A stretch of 64,000 nt of DNA, from NCBI RefSeq assembly GCF_000688515.1, contig NZ_JHZK01000013.1, positions 1 through 64,000 of the forward strand, read 5' to 3'. Position numbers and translations under genes: made by a program. The DNA is from Afifella pfennigii DSM 17143. GTDB lineage: Bacteria > Pseudomonadota > Alphaproteobacteria > Rhizobiales > Afifellaceae. This document shows positions 43,512-52,834 of the stretch, piece after piece. Positions within the stretch are counted from its first letter, which is position 1. Every line of letters begins with the position of its first letter. The notes below the pieces were generated by a model. The model was not told the origin of the DNA. It searched no databases and was given only the letters and a program-made list of their open reading frames with translations.

Positions 43512-44888
43512 ATGTCCGTAACCCTGCGTTTTGCGCCCTCGCCGACCGGCCGCCTGCATCCCGGCAATGCCCGCACGGCGCTGTTCAACTGGTTCTTCGC
43601 CCGCCGTCATAACGGCGGCTACATCCTGCGCTTCGACGATACCGACCAGGCCCGCTCCACGGCCGAATTCGCCACCGGCATCGAGGAAGACCTCGCCTGG
43701 CTCGGCATTCACGCCGACCGGGTGGAGCGCCAGTCCTCGCGCCTTGCCCTCTACGCGGACGCCGCCGAGAGCCTCAAAGCCGCCGGCCGCCTCTATCCCT
43801 GCTACGAGAGCGCCGAGGAGCTGGAGCGGCAGAGAAAGCGCCGCCTCGCCCGCGGCCTGCCGCCGGTCTACGACAGGCGCGCCCTGAAGCTGACGCAAGA
43901 GGAGCGCGCGGCGCTGGAAGCGCAGGGAAGGCGGCCGCATTGGCGCTTCCTTCTGCCCAACTTCTCCGCCGATCCGTTCGCGCCGGAGCGCACCGAGACA
44001 AGCTGGGACGACGTTTTTCGGGGCGCCCAGAGCGTCGACCTCGCCTCGCTCTCCGATCCCGTCCTGGTGCGCGAGGACGGCAGCTTCCTCTACACGCTGC
44101 CCTCCGTCGTCGACGACCGAGACATGGGCGTCAGCCACGTCATCCGCGGCGACGACCATGTGACGAATACCGGCGTGCAACTGGCGCTGTTCGCCGCGCT
44201 CGGCGCCGAGGCGCCCGCCTTCGGCCACCATAATCTGTTGCAGACGGAGGCGGGAGAGGGCTTTTCCAAGCGCTACGAGGCGCTGTCGCTCGCCGCGCTG
44301 CGGCGCGAGGGCGTCGAGGCGCTGGCGCTTGCCGCCTATGCGAGCCTCGTCGGCACGTCCGAGGCGGTGCGCCCCGTCACCTGCCTCGACGAGTTGGCGA
44401 TGCTCTTCGATCCGAAAAAGGTCAACCGCGCCGCGGCGCGCTTTTCCGTCGGCGAGTTGAAGGCGCTGAGCGCGCGCACGCTTGCCCAGCTGTCCTACGA
44501 AGCGGTCGCCGAAAGGCTGCGCGAGGCCAAGGTCGGCGGCGGCGAGGCCTTCTGGCTCGCCGTGCGCGGCAATATCGACAAGCTCGCCGATGCTGCGCTC
44601 TGGTGGCGGGTGGCGAGCGGGCCGGTGGAGCCGGTCGTGGCGGAGGAGGACAGGGATTTCTTGGCGCGCGCCGCCGAGCTTCTGCCCGAGGAGCCCTGGG
44701 ACGAGAACACCTGGGGCGAATGGACCGATACGCTGAAAGCGCAGACCGGCCGGCGCGGCAAGGCGCTGTTCATGCCACTGCGCCGCGCGCTCACCGGCTT
44801 CAGCGCCGGACCGGAGCTACGAGCACTTCTTCCTTTTGTGGGCCGCCCCAATACGATGGCCCGACTATGCGCACCTTGCCGCGACTAG
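43512..44888 (+). CDS. gltX: Glutamyl-tRNA synthetase (short alphaproteobacterial paralogue)
   Basis: A 458-residue class I synthetase. The HIGH-like motif is [51 protein letters not shown]-like [21 protein letters not shown] and the KMSKS-like [17 protein letters not shown] follow. The last motif deviates from KLSKR, as often in one of the two alphaproteobacterial GluRS copies. Tail to tail with DUF2865 it overlaps by 89 bases. ATG 43512 is chosen; the GTG at 43500 overlapping the nadE stop adds four residues. Whether it charges tRNA-Glu only or also tRNA-Gln is not determinable here. Confidence 0.92.
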   Translation: MSVTLRFAPSPTGRLHPGNARTALFNWFFARRHNGGYILRFDDTDQARSTAEFATGIEEDLAWLGIHADRVERQSSRLALYADAAESLKAAGRLYPCYESAEELERQRKRRLARGLPPVYDRRALKLTQEERAALEAQGRRPHWRFLLPNFSADPFAPERTETSWDDVFRGAQSVDLASLSDPVLVREDGSFLYTLPSVVDDRDMGVSHVIRGDDHVTNTGVQLALFAALGAEAPAFGHHNLLQTEAGEGFSKRYEALSLAALRREGVEALALAAYASLVGTSEAVRPVTCLDELAMLFDPKKVNRAAARFSVGELKALSARTLAQLSYEAVAERLREAKVGGGEAFWLAVRGNIDKLADAALWWRVASGPVEPVVAEEDRDFLARAAELLPEEPWDENTWGEWTDTLKAQTGRRGKALFMPLRRALTGFSAGPELRALLPFVGRPNTMARLCAPCRD

Positions 44889-46041
44889 CTTCGCCGTCGT
44901 CAGCCTCGCTCGCGGCCTCTTCCGTGGTCGCAGCCGCCTTGCTTGGCGGCGCGTCTGCCGGCGTGGCGGCTACCTCGCTCGCCTCGCTTTCCTTCGCTCG
45001 CTCTTCTGAAGCCGCCGGCTGCGCGGCGCTCGCCTCGTTCGCGCCTTCCGTCTTGGAACCGCGCAGATCGAGCGATGCCGTCGTCTCCAGCTTCGCCGGA
45101 TCGGGCCTGGCGCGCGGCATGGCCGGCCATGCATTCGAGTCGGCTCCTGCACCGGGCATCATCTCCTGCGCGCCGGCCTCGCCATAGACCTTGAGTCCGC
45201 CGCCCATGTTCACCGGCGGCGCTTCGGCGGGCCGAGGGCTGGCGATCATGGCGTAATCTTCTTGCGAAGCCTGGCAGGTGCAGGATTTGTCGAGGCTCTC
45301 CCGATAGCGGAAGGCGCTCGGCAGCGCGCCGTAGGGCTCGCCGGCGAGAGAGATCATGTCGGCCGGATCGCCGTTCGGGTCCGGCTGGATGTAGAGCGAG
45401 GTTTCCGCCCCGGGGCAACGCGCCTGGCAGGTCGCTTCGTCCTGCGCGAAGCGGCCCGGCGTGGTGGAGAAACTGATGGGGAAATAGTAGCCGTCGCAGC
45501 GCCTGACGCAGAGCGTGCGGTATGCGCCGCGCGTCGCATAGCCATCGCGGGCAAAAAAGCGTGGCCCGTAAGGCCCCGCCTCCGGCGGACCCCAGCTGCG
45601 CGTGCGGGCGTCGGCGAAGCGGCCCCCGCAGCCCTGGCGCGCCATCAGTTCGCGCACCCGGTCGGCGCGCCTGATGTCCACCCCGCCGCCGGCATGGCGC
45701 GAGCGCAGCCGCTCCAGCTTGTCGAGATTGGCGCGCATCTCGCTCAGCCTGTCGAGCATCGGGCCGCAGGAAGGCGGGGGTTCGGCGCGAAAGAACAGGA
45801 AGCCGCCGCCAAGACAGCCGGCCCGCTCCGCGCGCCGCTCCGCCCGGTCCAGCACGGCCGCTTGTTCGCGAAAGGCTCGCTCGTAGCGCAAAGCGCGCGG
45901 ATCGGGTCTGGCGGGCCGACTTTCCAGGCGAACGAGCTCCGCCTCCAGCGTCTGGCAGGAGAGCGCCAGGGCAGGCCCGGTCGCGCCGAAACCGGCCGTT
46001 AGAATGATCGCCGCTGCGAGAAGCCGGCCGCTTGCGCGCAT
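44800..46041 (-). CDS. DUF2865 exported protein
   Basis: A 413-residue protein with a signal peptide of about 26 residues ([20 protein letters not shown]). A Cys-rich core follows, with [42 protein letters not shown] and [33 protein letters not shown], which matches DUF2865 (Rhizobiales). The C-terminal 130 residues are Ala/Ser/Glu-rich and disordered. Function unknown; disulphides suggest periplasmic location. It overlaps the end of gltX by 89 bases. Confidence 0.88.
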   Translation of the reverse strand: MRASGRLLAAAIILTAGFGATGPALALSCQTLEAELVRLESRPARPDPRALRYERAFREQAAVLDRAERRAERAGCLGGGFLFFRAEPPPSCGPMLDRLSEMRANLDKLERLRSRHAGGGVDIRRADRVRELMARQGCGGRFADARTRSWGPPEAGPYGPRFFARDGYATRGAYRTLCVRRCDGYYFPISFSTTPGRFAQDEATCQARCPGAETSLYIQPDPNGDPADMISLAGEPYGALPSAFRYRESLDKSCTCQASQEDYAMIASPRPAEAPPVNMGGGLKVYGEAGAQEMMPGAGADSNAWPAMPRARPDPAKLETTASLDLRGSKTEGANEASAAQPAASEERAKESEASEVAATPADAPPSKAAATTEEAASEADDGEASRGKVRIVGPSYWGGPQKEEVLVAPVRR

Positions 46042-46225
46042 GAAGCCCCCGTTCCGTGGTTCAGGCGAGACTAGCCATGAAAGGTTGATCAATCTTCCAA
46101 GCTGCGCCTGAACCTTAGCTGAACGCCCGTCGGGCCGCGCACGTTCCGGCCGGCCGGAGCGTCTTGTTGAGAGACGCTCCAAAATCTATCCTTCAGCAAA
46201 ACACCAACGATTGGGAGGATGCTCG

Positions 46226-47401
46226 ATGGCGAGCGCCAGCTACATTTCCTTCCCGCGCGTGGAAGGCAGAGCCTCGCGCCAGGCCCATGCCGACCTGCCC
46301 GAAGGCACCTTTGAGCGCGAGCTGGGCAAGGAAGGCTTCTTCGGCCCGGCGACGATGATGTACCACACCCACCCGCCGACCGGCTGGACGAAATGGGAGG
46401 GACCGCTGCGCCCGCGCGCCTTCGATCTGACCAACCTCGCCGATTTCGGTGCGACCGTCTGGCAGGCGCCGGTCATCTTGCACAACGCCTCGGTGAAGAT
46501 GCGGCTCTGGCAGCTTGCGGGGTCGATGGACCATCTGGTGCGCAACGGCGACGGCGACGAGCTTGTCTTCGTGCATCGCGGCGCCGGCCATCTTTTTTGC
46601 GATTACGGCCATATGGAGATCGGCAAGGGCGATTATATCGTCCTGCCGCGCTCCACCATGTGGCGGCTGGAGGCGAGCGAGCCCCTTTCGCTGCTCCTCT
46701 TCGAATGCACCAACGGCACCATCAAGACGCCCGAGCGCGGCATGGTGGGGCGCCACGCACTCTATGACGAGGCGATCCTCGACACGCCGAAGATCGATGA
46801 GGCGTTTCTCCACCAACAGGGCGAGACGGAGACTAAGGTGCATATCCGGCGGCGCGGCGAGATCTCCACCGTCACCTATCCCTTCAACCCGCTCGACGCG
46901 GTTGGCTGGCATGGCGATCTCTGCCCGGTGCGGCTCAACGTCAAGGACATTCGCCCGCTCGCCTCGCACCGCTACCACCTGCCGCCCTCCGCGCACACCA
47001 CCTGGGTCGGCAACCGCTTCGTCATCTGCACCTTCACGCCCCGGCCCTTCGAGACCGATCCGGCGGCGCTGAAGGTGCCGTTCTTCCACAACAACGACGA
47101 TTTCGACGAGGTGATCTTCTATCACGACGGCGATTTCTTCTCGCGCGACAACATCCATCCCGGCATGGTCACCTGGCATCCCTGCGGCTTCACCCACGGC
47201 CCGCATCCCAAGGCGCTCGGGCGCATGTACGAGCAACCCAAGACGATGACGGAGGAATACGCCGTCATGCTCGACACGCGCGACGCCTTGGAGATGGGCG
47301 AGGGGGCCGAGGCCTCAGAGTTCAAGCCCTATGCGGAGAGCTGGAAGACCTCCGAGAAGGTCGTCGCGCCGCGCGCCAGGATGCCCGAAGCCGCCGAGTG
47401 A
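46226..47401 (+). CDS. hmgA: Homogentisate 1,2-dioxygenase
   Basis: A 391-residue non-haem iron dioxygenase that opens the homogentisate ring to maleylacetoacetate. Cupin-like features are MYHTHPPTGWTKWEGPL, DELVFVHRGAGHLFCDYGHMEIGKGDYIVLPRSTMWRL and the iron site HNNDDFDEVIFYHDGDF...TWHPCGFTHGPHP with His and Glu ligands. ATG 46226 (MASASYISF) is chosen; GGGAGG upstream also fits an ATG at 46211. It leads a tightly packed operon: the stop overlaps the next start (GTGA). Confidence 0.93.
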   Translation: MASASYISFPRVEGRASRQAHADLPEGTFERELGKEGFFGPATMMYHTHPPTGWTKWEGPLRPRAFDLTNLADFGATVWQAPVILHNASVKMRLWQLAGSMDHLVRNGDGDELVFVHRGAGHLFCDYGHMEIGKGDYIVLPRSTMWRLEASEPLSLLLFECTNGTIKTPERGMVGRHALYDEAILDTPKIDEAFLHQQGETETKVHIRRRGEISTVTYPFNPLDAVGWHGDLCPVRLNVKDIRPLASHRYHLPPSAHTTWVGNRFVICTFTPRPFETDPAALKVPFFHNNDDFDEVIFYHDGDFFSRDNIHPGMVTWHPCGFTHGPHPKALGRMYEQPKTMTEEYAVMLDTRDALEMGEGAEASEFKPYAESWKTSEKVVAPRARMPEAAE

Positions 47402-48279
47402 GCGATCGGCTTGTTCTTCTCGGCACCAAGGGCGGGCCGGCGGTTAGGCCGGGCTCGCCCTTGCCGACGGCGACCGCGATGGTCGTCGGCGGGCAAGTGA
47501 CGCTCGTCGATTGCGGCGCCGGCGTCACGGTCTCGCTCGCCGCCGCGGGGCTCGAACTATCGGCGCTCCGCCGCGTTTTTCTGACCCATTTGCATTCCGA
47601 CCACGTGCTGGAGCTCGGCCCGCTCCTGCATACGGCCTGGACCTCGGGACTTTCGCGCCCGCTCGCCGTCTTCGGTCCGGCCGGCACCGCCCACTATCTT
47701 GGTTCTTTCATGGAGATGATGCGCTTTGACATTAAGACCCGCATTGAGGACGAGGGACGCTTGCCCTTGCGCGATCTGATAATGCTGACCGAATATTCAC
47801 AAGGCGAAGTGCTCACAAGCGCCCAGCTATGCGTAACGGCGCTGGCCAATCGCCATCCGCCGGTGAAGGAAAGTTATGCCCTGCGCTTCGACTGGCAGGG
47901 CCGCAAGAGCATCGTCTTCTCCGGCGACACGGCGCCCTTTCCCCCGCTTGCCGATTTCGCGCAAGGCGCCGACATCCTCTTGCACGAGGCGATGCTGCCG
48001 GCCGGCATGGAGGCGATCGTGGCCAGGGTCGGCGGCGGCGAGAGACTGCGCGCGCATCTGAGGGCAAGCCATAGCGAGGCGGCGCAGGCGGGAGAGATCG
48101 CGGCGGCCGCCGGCGTTGGCCATCTCGTTCTGCATCATCTCATCCCTGCCGACGATCCGGCCTTCGGCGAGGAGGATTGGCGTGCCGCGCTCGCCGAAAC
48201 CTGGGCGGGACCATTGACCATCGGCCGCGATGGCCTCGTTATCCCTCTGGGAGAGGAAGCTGGGGGCGCCGGCGGATGA
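47398..48279 (+). CDS. MBL-fold metallo-hydrolase in the homogentisate operon
   Basis: A 293-residue metallo-beta-lactamase-fold protein with an intact metal motif, RRVFLTHLHSDHVLELGPLL, and later SIVFSGDTAPFPPLADFAQGADILLHEAM and RAHLRASHSEAAQAGEIAAAAGVGHLVLHHLIP carrying the further His and Asp ligands. Related to RNase Z/arylsulfatase-like MBL proteins. Begins GTG overlapping the hmgA stop (GTGA) and ends ATGA into the hydrolase gene. The pathway role is unknown; perhaps it hydrolyses an ester or lactone of the aromatic substrate. Confidence 0.85.
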   Translation: MSDRLVLLGTKGGPAVRPGSPLPTATAMVVGGQVTLVDCGAGVTVSLAAAGLELSALRRVFLTHLHSDHVLELGPLLHTAWTSGLSRPLAVFGPAGTAHYLGSFMEMMRFDIKTRIEDEGRLPLRDLIMLTEYSQGEVLTSAQLCVTALANRHPPVKESYALRFDWQGRKSIVFSGDTAPFPPLADFAQGADILLHEAMLPAGMEAIVARVGGGERLRAHLRASHSEAAQAGEIAAAAGVGHLVLHHLIPADDPAFGEEDWRAALAETWAGPLTIGRDGLVIPLGEEAGGAGG

Positions 48280-49304
48280 GGCTTGCAACGCTGAACGATG
48301 GGAGCCGGGACGGTATGTTGGCGGTGGTTTCGGCCGATATGAAACGCTTCACCTCGACAGGTGGCGTGGCCGGCACGCTGCAGGCGGCGCTCGACGACTG
48401 GGAGGACGTGGAGCCACGATTGCGCGAGCTCTCCGTGCGTCTCGATATCGGCCAGATCGACGGCCGCCCCTTCGACGAGACGCAATGCCTGTCACCCCTG
48501 CCGAGAGCCTTCCAATTCGCCGACGCCTCGGCCTATGTCACCCATATGGAGCTGGTGCGGCGCGGTCGCGGTGCCGATATGCCGGCGAGCTATTGGACCG
48601 ATCCTCTCATCTATCAAGGCTGCTCCGACGCCTTTCTGGCGCCGCGTCAGGCGATCGCCATGCCGCAGGAAGCGCTCGACCTCGATAGCGGCTTCGGCCT
48701 CGATTTCGAGGCGGAGATCGCCGTCATCACCGACGACGTGCCGATGGGCGTGGCGCCCGACGAGGCGCTGGATCATATCAAGCTGGTGATGCTGGCGAAC
48801 GACATCACCTTGCGCCATCTCGTGCCGGGCGAGGTCGCCAAGGGTTTCGGCTTCTTCCAGTCCAAGCCGCCCTCCGCCTTCTCGCCGGTGGCGGCGACCC
48901 CCGAAGCTCTCGGCGAGGCCTGGCAGGATGGCAGGCTGAGCGGACGCTTGCTGGTCAGCATCAATACGCGGCTTTTCGGCGATCTCGACAGCGGCCTCGA
49001 CATGAACTTTCATTTCGGCCAGCTCATCGCGCATGCCGCGCGCACGCGCCCGCTCTCGGCCGGCAGCATCATCGGCTCCGGCACCGTCTCCAACCGCGAC
49101 AAGGACGGCGGCTCCTCTCGCCCGATCGGATGGGGCGGCAAGGGCTACGCCTGCATCGCCGAGATGCGGATGATGGAGACGGTCAGCCATGGCCATCCCG
49201 ACACCCGCTTTCTCACCGCCGGCGATGTGGTGCGTATCGAGCTCAAGGATGCCCGCGGGCGCTCGATCTTCGGCGCCATCGAACAGGAGGTACGACAAGC
49301 GTGA
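48276..49304 (+). CDS. Fumarylacetoacetate hydrolase family protein
   Basis: A 342-residue FAH-superfamily hydrolase. Metal-binding Glu and Asp lie in LDFEAEIAVITDDVPMGVAPDEAL and VMLANDITLRHLVPGEVAKGFGFFQSKPPSAFSP, followed by GSIIGSGTVSNRD and FLTAGDVVRIELKD. It most likely cleaves fumarylacetoacetate or maleylacetoacetate to acetoacetate plus a C4 acid after HmgA. No maleylacetoacetate isomerase gene is in the cluster. Coupled upstream and downstream by ATGA/GTGA overlaps. Confidence 0.9.
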   Translation: MRLATLNDGSRDGMLAVVSADMKRFTSTGGVAGTLQAALDDWEDVEPRLRELSVRLDIGQIDGRPFDETQCLSPLPRAFQFADASAYVTHMELVRRGRGADMPASYWTDPLIYQGCSDAFLAPRQAIAMPQEALDLDSGFGLDFEAEIAVITDDVPMGVAPDEALDHIKLVMLANDITLRHLVPGEVAKGFGFFQSKPPSAFSPVAATPEALGEAWQDGRLSGRLLVSINTRLFGDLDSGLDMNFHFGQLIAHAARTRPLSAGSIIGSGTVSNRDKDGGSSRPIGWGGKGYACIAEMRMMETVSHGHPDTRFLTAGDVVRIELKDARGRSIFGAIEQEVRQA

Positions 49305-49654
49305 GCGCCTCCGGCCGCCCTAAGCCGCTCTTCGATTCGCCGACGACGTTGTGGCGCGGCTTCCTCATCCTCAATCTTCTCCTGGTGCCGGCGGGGGCCG
49401 TGCTCGCCTCCCTCGCCGGCGCACTCGGCGGGCCGGGGCTGACCTCCATCCTTGGTTTCATCGTCGCCCTGTTCGGCCTCGTCGCCAATTTCACCATCTG
49501 GCTGTCGGCGCGTCGCATGGAGATTGGCCAGCACTGGCTGATCCCGGTCTGGATCGGGCTCTGCCTCGCCTCCACCGTCGTGCTCGGCGCCGCCTCGCCG
49601 GTCACGTTGGCGCTCGGCCTTGCCTTCGGCGGCCTCACTCCAGCCCTTGCGTAG
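49301..49654 (+). CDS. Small hypothetical membrane protein of the homogentisate operon
   Basis: A 117-residue protein with about four hydrophobic segments (FLILNLLLVPAGAVLASLAG; LGFIVALFGLVANFTIWLS; WLIPVWIGLCLASTVVLG; a last one near the end). It starts GTG, overlapping the FAH gene stop, and stops 9 bases before the second MBL gene. No family recognised; it could be a transport or anchoring component of the pathway. Confidence 0.65.
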   Translation: MSASGRPKPLFDSPTTLWRGFLILNLLLVPAGAVLASLAGALGGPGLTSILGFIVALFGLVANFTIWLSARRMEIGQHWLIPVWIGLCLASTVVLGAASPVTLALGLAFGGLTPALA

Positions 49655-49663
49655 GATGTCACG

Positions 49664-50611
49664 ATGTCTGCCAGCTTCGCTTCCACTTCGGATGTCGCCG
49701 AAAAGACCATTTCATTTGAGGAGATCGGTCCGGGCTGCTTCGCCTTCACCGCCGAGGGCGATCCCAATAGTGGCGTCATCGTCGGCGACGACGCGGTGAT
49801 GGTCGTTGACGCACAGGCGACGCCTCGTCTCGCCGAGAAGGTGATCGAGCGCATCCGCTCGGTCACCGACAAGCCGATCCGCTACGTGACGCTCAGCCAT
49901 TATCATGCGGTGCGCGTTCTCGGGGCCTCCGCCTTCGGCGATGCGGAGATCATCGCCTCCGACGTGACCCGCGATCTCATCGTGGAGCGCGGGCAACAGG
50001 ATTGGGAATCGGAGTTCGGCCGCTTCCCGCGCCTCTTCAAGGGCCACGAATCCATCCCCGGCCTGACCTGGCCTTCGATCACTTTCGTCACCACGCTCTC
50101 GGTCTGGCTCGGCAAGCGTGAAGTGCGGCTGATGCGTCTCGGCCGCGCCCATACGGAGGGCGATATCGTCGCCTGGGTGCCCGACGCGCAGGTGATGTTC
50201 TCCGGCGACATCGTGGAATACCGCTCCGCCTGCTATTGCGGCGACGCCCATCTGAAGGATTGGCCGGAAACGCTGGCGAGGATCGCCGATTTCGATGCCA
50301 AGGCGCTCGTGCCGGGCCGCGGCGCGGCGCTGACCGGCGAAAGGGTCAAGGAAGGCGTTGCACTGACGCACGACTTCCTGACGACGCTGTTCCAGTCGGT
50401 GAAGACGGCGGCGGCAGGAGGCGCCTCGCTGAAGCAAGCCTACGCCGCGGCCCGCGCCGCCATGGACGGCCGCTTCGGCGACTACGCCATCTACGAGCAT
50501 TGCATGCCCTTCAACGTCGCTCGAGCCTACGACGAGGCCAAGGGCATGGAGCGGCCGCAGATCTGGACCGCCGAGCGCGATCGGCAGATGTGGGCGGCCC
50601 TAGAAGGCTGA
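49664..50611 (+). CDS. MBL-fold protein with degenerate metal motif (HYHAVR)
   Basis: A 315-residue MBL-fold protein. The usual HxHxDH motif reads LSHYHAVRVLGASAFGDAE, so the Asp and last His are missing, while GRAHTEGDIVAWVPDAQVMFSGDIVEYRSACYCGDAHLKDWPETL keeps the second half of the site, and LVPGRGAALTGERVKEG the last. Such Cys/His-altered MBL proteins may bind metal differently or act without zinc. Last gene of the plus-strand homogentisate run. Its product is unknown. Confidence 0.8.
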   Translation: MSASFASTSDVAEKTISFEEIGPGCFAFTAEGDPNSGVIVGDDAVMVVDAQATPRLAEKVIERIRSVTDKPIRYVTLSHYHAVRVLGASAFGDAEIIASDVTRDLIVERGQQDWESEFGRFPRLFKGHESIPGLTWPSITFVTTLSVWLGKREVRLMRLGRAHTEGDIVAWVPDAQVMFSGDIVEYRSACYCGDAHLKDWPETLARIADFDAKALVPGRGAALTGERVKEGVALTHDFLTTLFQSVKTAAAGGASLKQAYAAARAAMDGRFGDYAIYEHCMPFNVARAYDEAKGMERPQIWTAERDRQMWAALEG

Positions 50612-50620
50612 AAGGGCGCC

Positions 50621-50857
50621 TCAGCTCTCGCGGCGCGGCCGGCTGGTGACGAGCAGCGCCAGCCAGCCGATGCCGGCGATAAGCAGGAGGATCTCGAAGG
50701 CGATGATGCTGATGCCGAGATTGGTGCTGGTATCGCCGAAGACGAGGATCGGATCGAGCAGCATCATGATGGTTCCGAGCACGATGAGGCCGCCGATAAA
50801 CAGCCAAAACAACGCACGCCGCCAGCGGTTGCGAAGCTCGCGTGCCTCAAGGGCCAT
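50621..50857 (-). CDS. Small hypothetical membrane protein
   Basis: A 78-residue protein with two hydrophobic helices (ALFWLFIGGLIVLGTIMMLLD; ISIIAFEILLLIAGIGWLALLV) and basic ends. AAGGAGACGC precedes the ATG with good spacing. Lies on the opposite strand between the two parts of the aromatic cluster. Function unknown. Confidence 0.6.
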   Translation of the reverse strand: MALEARELRNRWRRALFWLFIGGLIVLGTIMMLLDPILVFGDTSTNLGISIIAFEILLLIAGIGWLALLVTSRPRRES

Positions 50858-50966
50858 GTTGCGTCTCCTTGTCTATCTGTTCTCTCTTTCCCTTAGGATG
50901 TCGCGAGCCCCCCGTTTTGTTCCCTCCGGCGGCGGGCGCTGATCAGACGGAAGAGGCCGATGAGCC

Positions 50967-52574
50967 ATGCCCCGCTATGCCTATCGCCCCTTTGCCTACC
51001 GCAGGGCGCCTGAGCTCTCCGGCACGGGCAGGGGCGAAGCGCCGCTCGTCATCGTCGGGGCCGGCCCGGTCGGCCTCACCCTGGCGATCGACCTGGCTCT
51101 GAAGGGCGTCGCCTCCCTGGTGCTCGACGACAACGACGTCGTCTCTCTCGGCTCGCGCGCCATCTGCTGGTCCAAGCGCACGCTGGAGATCTACGACCGG
51201 CTCGGCCTCGGCGAAAAGCTGCTCGCCAAGGGCGTTACCTGGAAGGTCGGCCGCCTCTATCACGGCGAGCGCGAGGTCTTCTGCTTCGATCTCTTGCCCG
51301 AGCCCGGCCACAAGATGCCGGCTTTCATCAATCTGCAGCAATATTACCTGGAGGAATATCTCGCCGACCGGGCGGGCGACTTTCCCGAGCTCATCGATCT
51401 GCGCTGGAAAAACCGCGTTGCCGAGGTGAGGGCCGATGAGACCGGCGCCGAGCTTACCGTCGAGACCCCGGACGGCGGCTATCGACTGCATGCCGATTGG
51501 CTCATCGCCTGCGACGGCTCCAGGAGCGGCGTGCGCGCCGCGCTCGGTCTTGATTTCGCCGGCCGCGTCTTTGAGGAGCGCTTCCTTATCTGCGACGTGG
51601 AGATGGAAGCCGATTTTCCCTCTGAGCGCCGCTTCTGGTTCGATCCGCCCTTCCATCAGGGCCAGTCGGCGCTCTTGCACAAGCAGCCGGAAAACATCTA
51701 CCGCATCGACCTGCAACTCGGCCCCGACGCCGATCCGGAAGCGGAGAAGGCGCCGCACAGGGTGATGCCGCGCATCAAGGCGATGGTCGGCGATCGCCCT
51801 TTCCAGATCGACTGGGTGTCGGTCTACACCTTCCAGTGCCGGCGCATGGAGCGCTTCGTGCATGGGCGCGTCGTCTTTGCCGGCGACGCCGCCCATATCG
51901 TCTCGCCCTTCGGCGCCCGCGGCGGCAATGGCGGCATTCAGGACGCCGACAACCTCGCCTGGAAGCTCGCCCTCGTCCTGGCCGGCGAGGCACCGGAAAG
52001 CCTGATAGAGAGCTATGACGAGGAGCGCGTCCCGGCGGCCGACGAGAACATTTTGAACTCCAGCCGCTCGACCAGCTTCATGACGCCGAAATCGCCGGCG
52101 GAGGCCTGGTTCCGCAAAGCGGTCCTCGACCTTGCTGGCGATGAGCCTTTCGCGCGAAGGCTGATCAATTCCGGTCGCCTCTCCACCCCGCATCATTATC
52201 GGGCGAGCCGGCTTTGCGGCGAGGATGCCTTTCCTGCCGGGATTGCACCGCAGCTCGCCCCCGGCGCGCCACCGCTGGATGCGCCCCTTGGCCAGGAAGG
52301 GCAGGGCTTTCTGGTGGAAAGGCTGGGTGGCGATTTTTGCCTCGTCCGCTTCGGGAAAGATCCCTCGGACGGCTTTGCGGCCAGTTGCAAAGCCGCCGGG
52401 CTGAGGGGATTGCCGGTCACCTCGGCCGAAGCCCGTTCGCGATACGGTGCGCAGGAAGAGGCGGCGGTTTACCTTTTCCGCCCGGATCAGCATGTCGCGG
52501 CGCGTTGGCCCGAGAGGGCATTTTCCCGCGAACGCGCTGAGGCGGCCGTCAGACAGGCGAAGGGGCTTGGGTGA
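50967..52574 (+). CDS. FAD-dependent aromatic monooxygenase (MhpA/MhaA type)
   Basis: A 535-residue class A flavoprotein hydroxylase. FAD-binding GxGxxG is PLVIVGAGPVGLTLAIDLALKG; DG motif is LIACDGSRSGVRAALGLDF; second FAD motif GD is GRVVFAGDAAHIVSPFGARGGNGGIQDADNLAWKLALVL. The family adds hydroxyl groups to phenolic acids with NAD(P)H. The neighbouring 65-residue DUF2783 gene and hmgA suggest a two-component 3-hydroxyphenylacetate 6-hydroxylase like MhaAB of Pseudomonas putida, yielding homogentisate. MhpA-like hydroxylation of another phenolic acid is the alternative. Confidence 0.85.
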   Translation: MPRYAYRPFAYRRAPELSGTGRGEAPLVIVGAGPVGLTLAIDLALKGVASLVLDDNDVVSLGSRAICWSKRTLEIYDRLGLGEKLLAKGVTWKVGRLYHGEREVFCFDLLPEPGHKMPAFINLQQYYLEEYLADRAGDFPELIDLRWKNRVAEVRADETGAELTVETPDGGYRLHADWLIACDGSRSGVRAALGLDFAGRVFEERFLICDVEMEADFPSERRFWFDPPFHQGQSALLHKQPENIYRIDLQLGPDADPEAEKAPHRVMPRIKAMVGDRPFQIDWVSVYTFQCRRMERFVHGRVVFAGDAAHIVSPFGARGGNGGIQDADNLAWKLALVLAGEAPESLIESYDEERVPAADENILNSSRSTSFMTPKSPAEAWFRKAVLDLAGDEPFARRLINSGRLSTPHHYRASRLCGEDAFPAGIAPQLAPGAPPLDAPLGQEGQGFLVERLGGDFCLVRFGKDPSDGFAASCKAAGLRGLPVTSAEARSRYGAQEEAAVYLFRPDQHVAARWPERAFSRERAEAAVRQAKGLG

Positions 52575-52771
52575 TGTCGGAGGAAAATGCGCTCAATCTC
52601 GCCGATCCGGACGGCTTTTACGCCGCGCTGATGCTAGCGCATCAAGGCCTCAGCGAGGAGGAGAGTGCTGCGTTGAATGCGCGCCTCGTCCTCATTCTCG
52701 CCAATGCGGCCGGCGACGAGGCGGCGCTTCGGGCCATTAAGACGGCGCGCGAGAACCTGAAAGGGAGCTGA
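52574..52771 (+). CDS. DUF2783 small protein, likely MhaB-type coupling protein
   Basis: A 65-residue helical protein (NLADPDGFYAALMLAHQGLS, EESAALNARLVLILANAAGD, LRAIKTAREN) of the DUF2783 family. It starts at ATG 52574, or GTG 52571, overlapping the monooxygenase stop, so the two are translated together. The size, position and pairing with an FAD monooxygenase match the small coupling subunit of two-component phenylacetate hydroxylases (MhaB); this function is inferred. Confidence 0.78.
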   Translation: MSEENALNLADPDGFYAALMLAHQGLSEEESAALNARLVLILANAAGDEAALRAIKTARENLKGS

Positions 52772-52834
52772 ACTCGCAATCGGCGGGCGTCACGCCTATC
52801 TCACCGGTCGAAGAATTCCGGAGGACTTTTCTCG

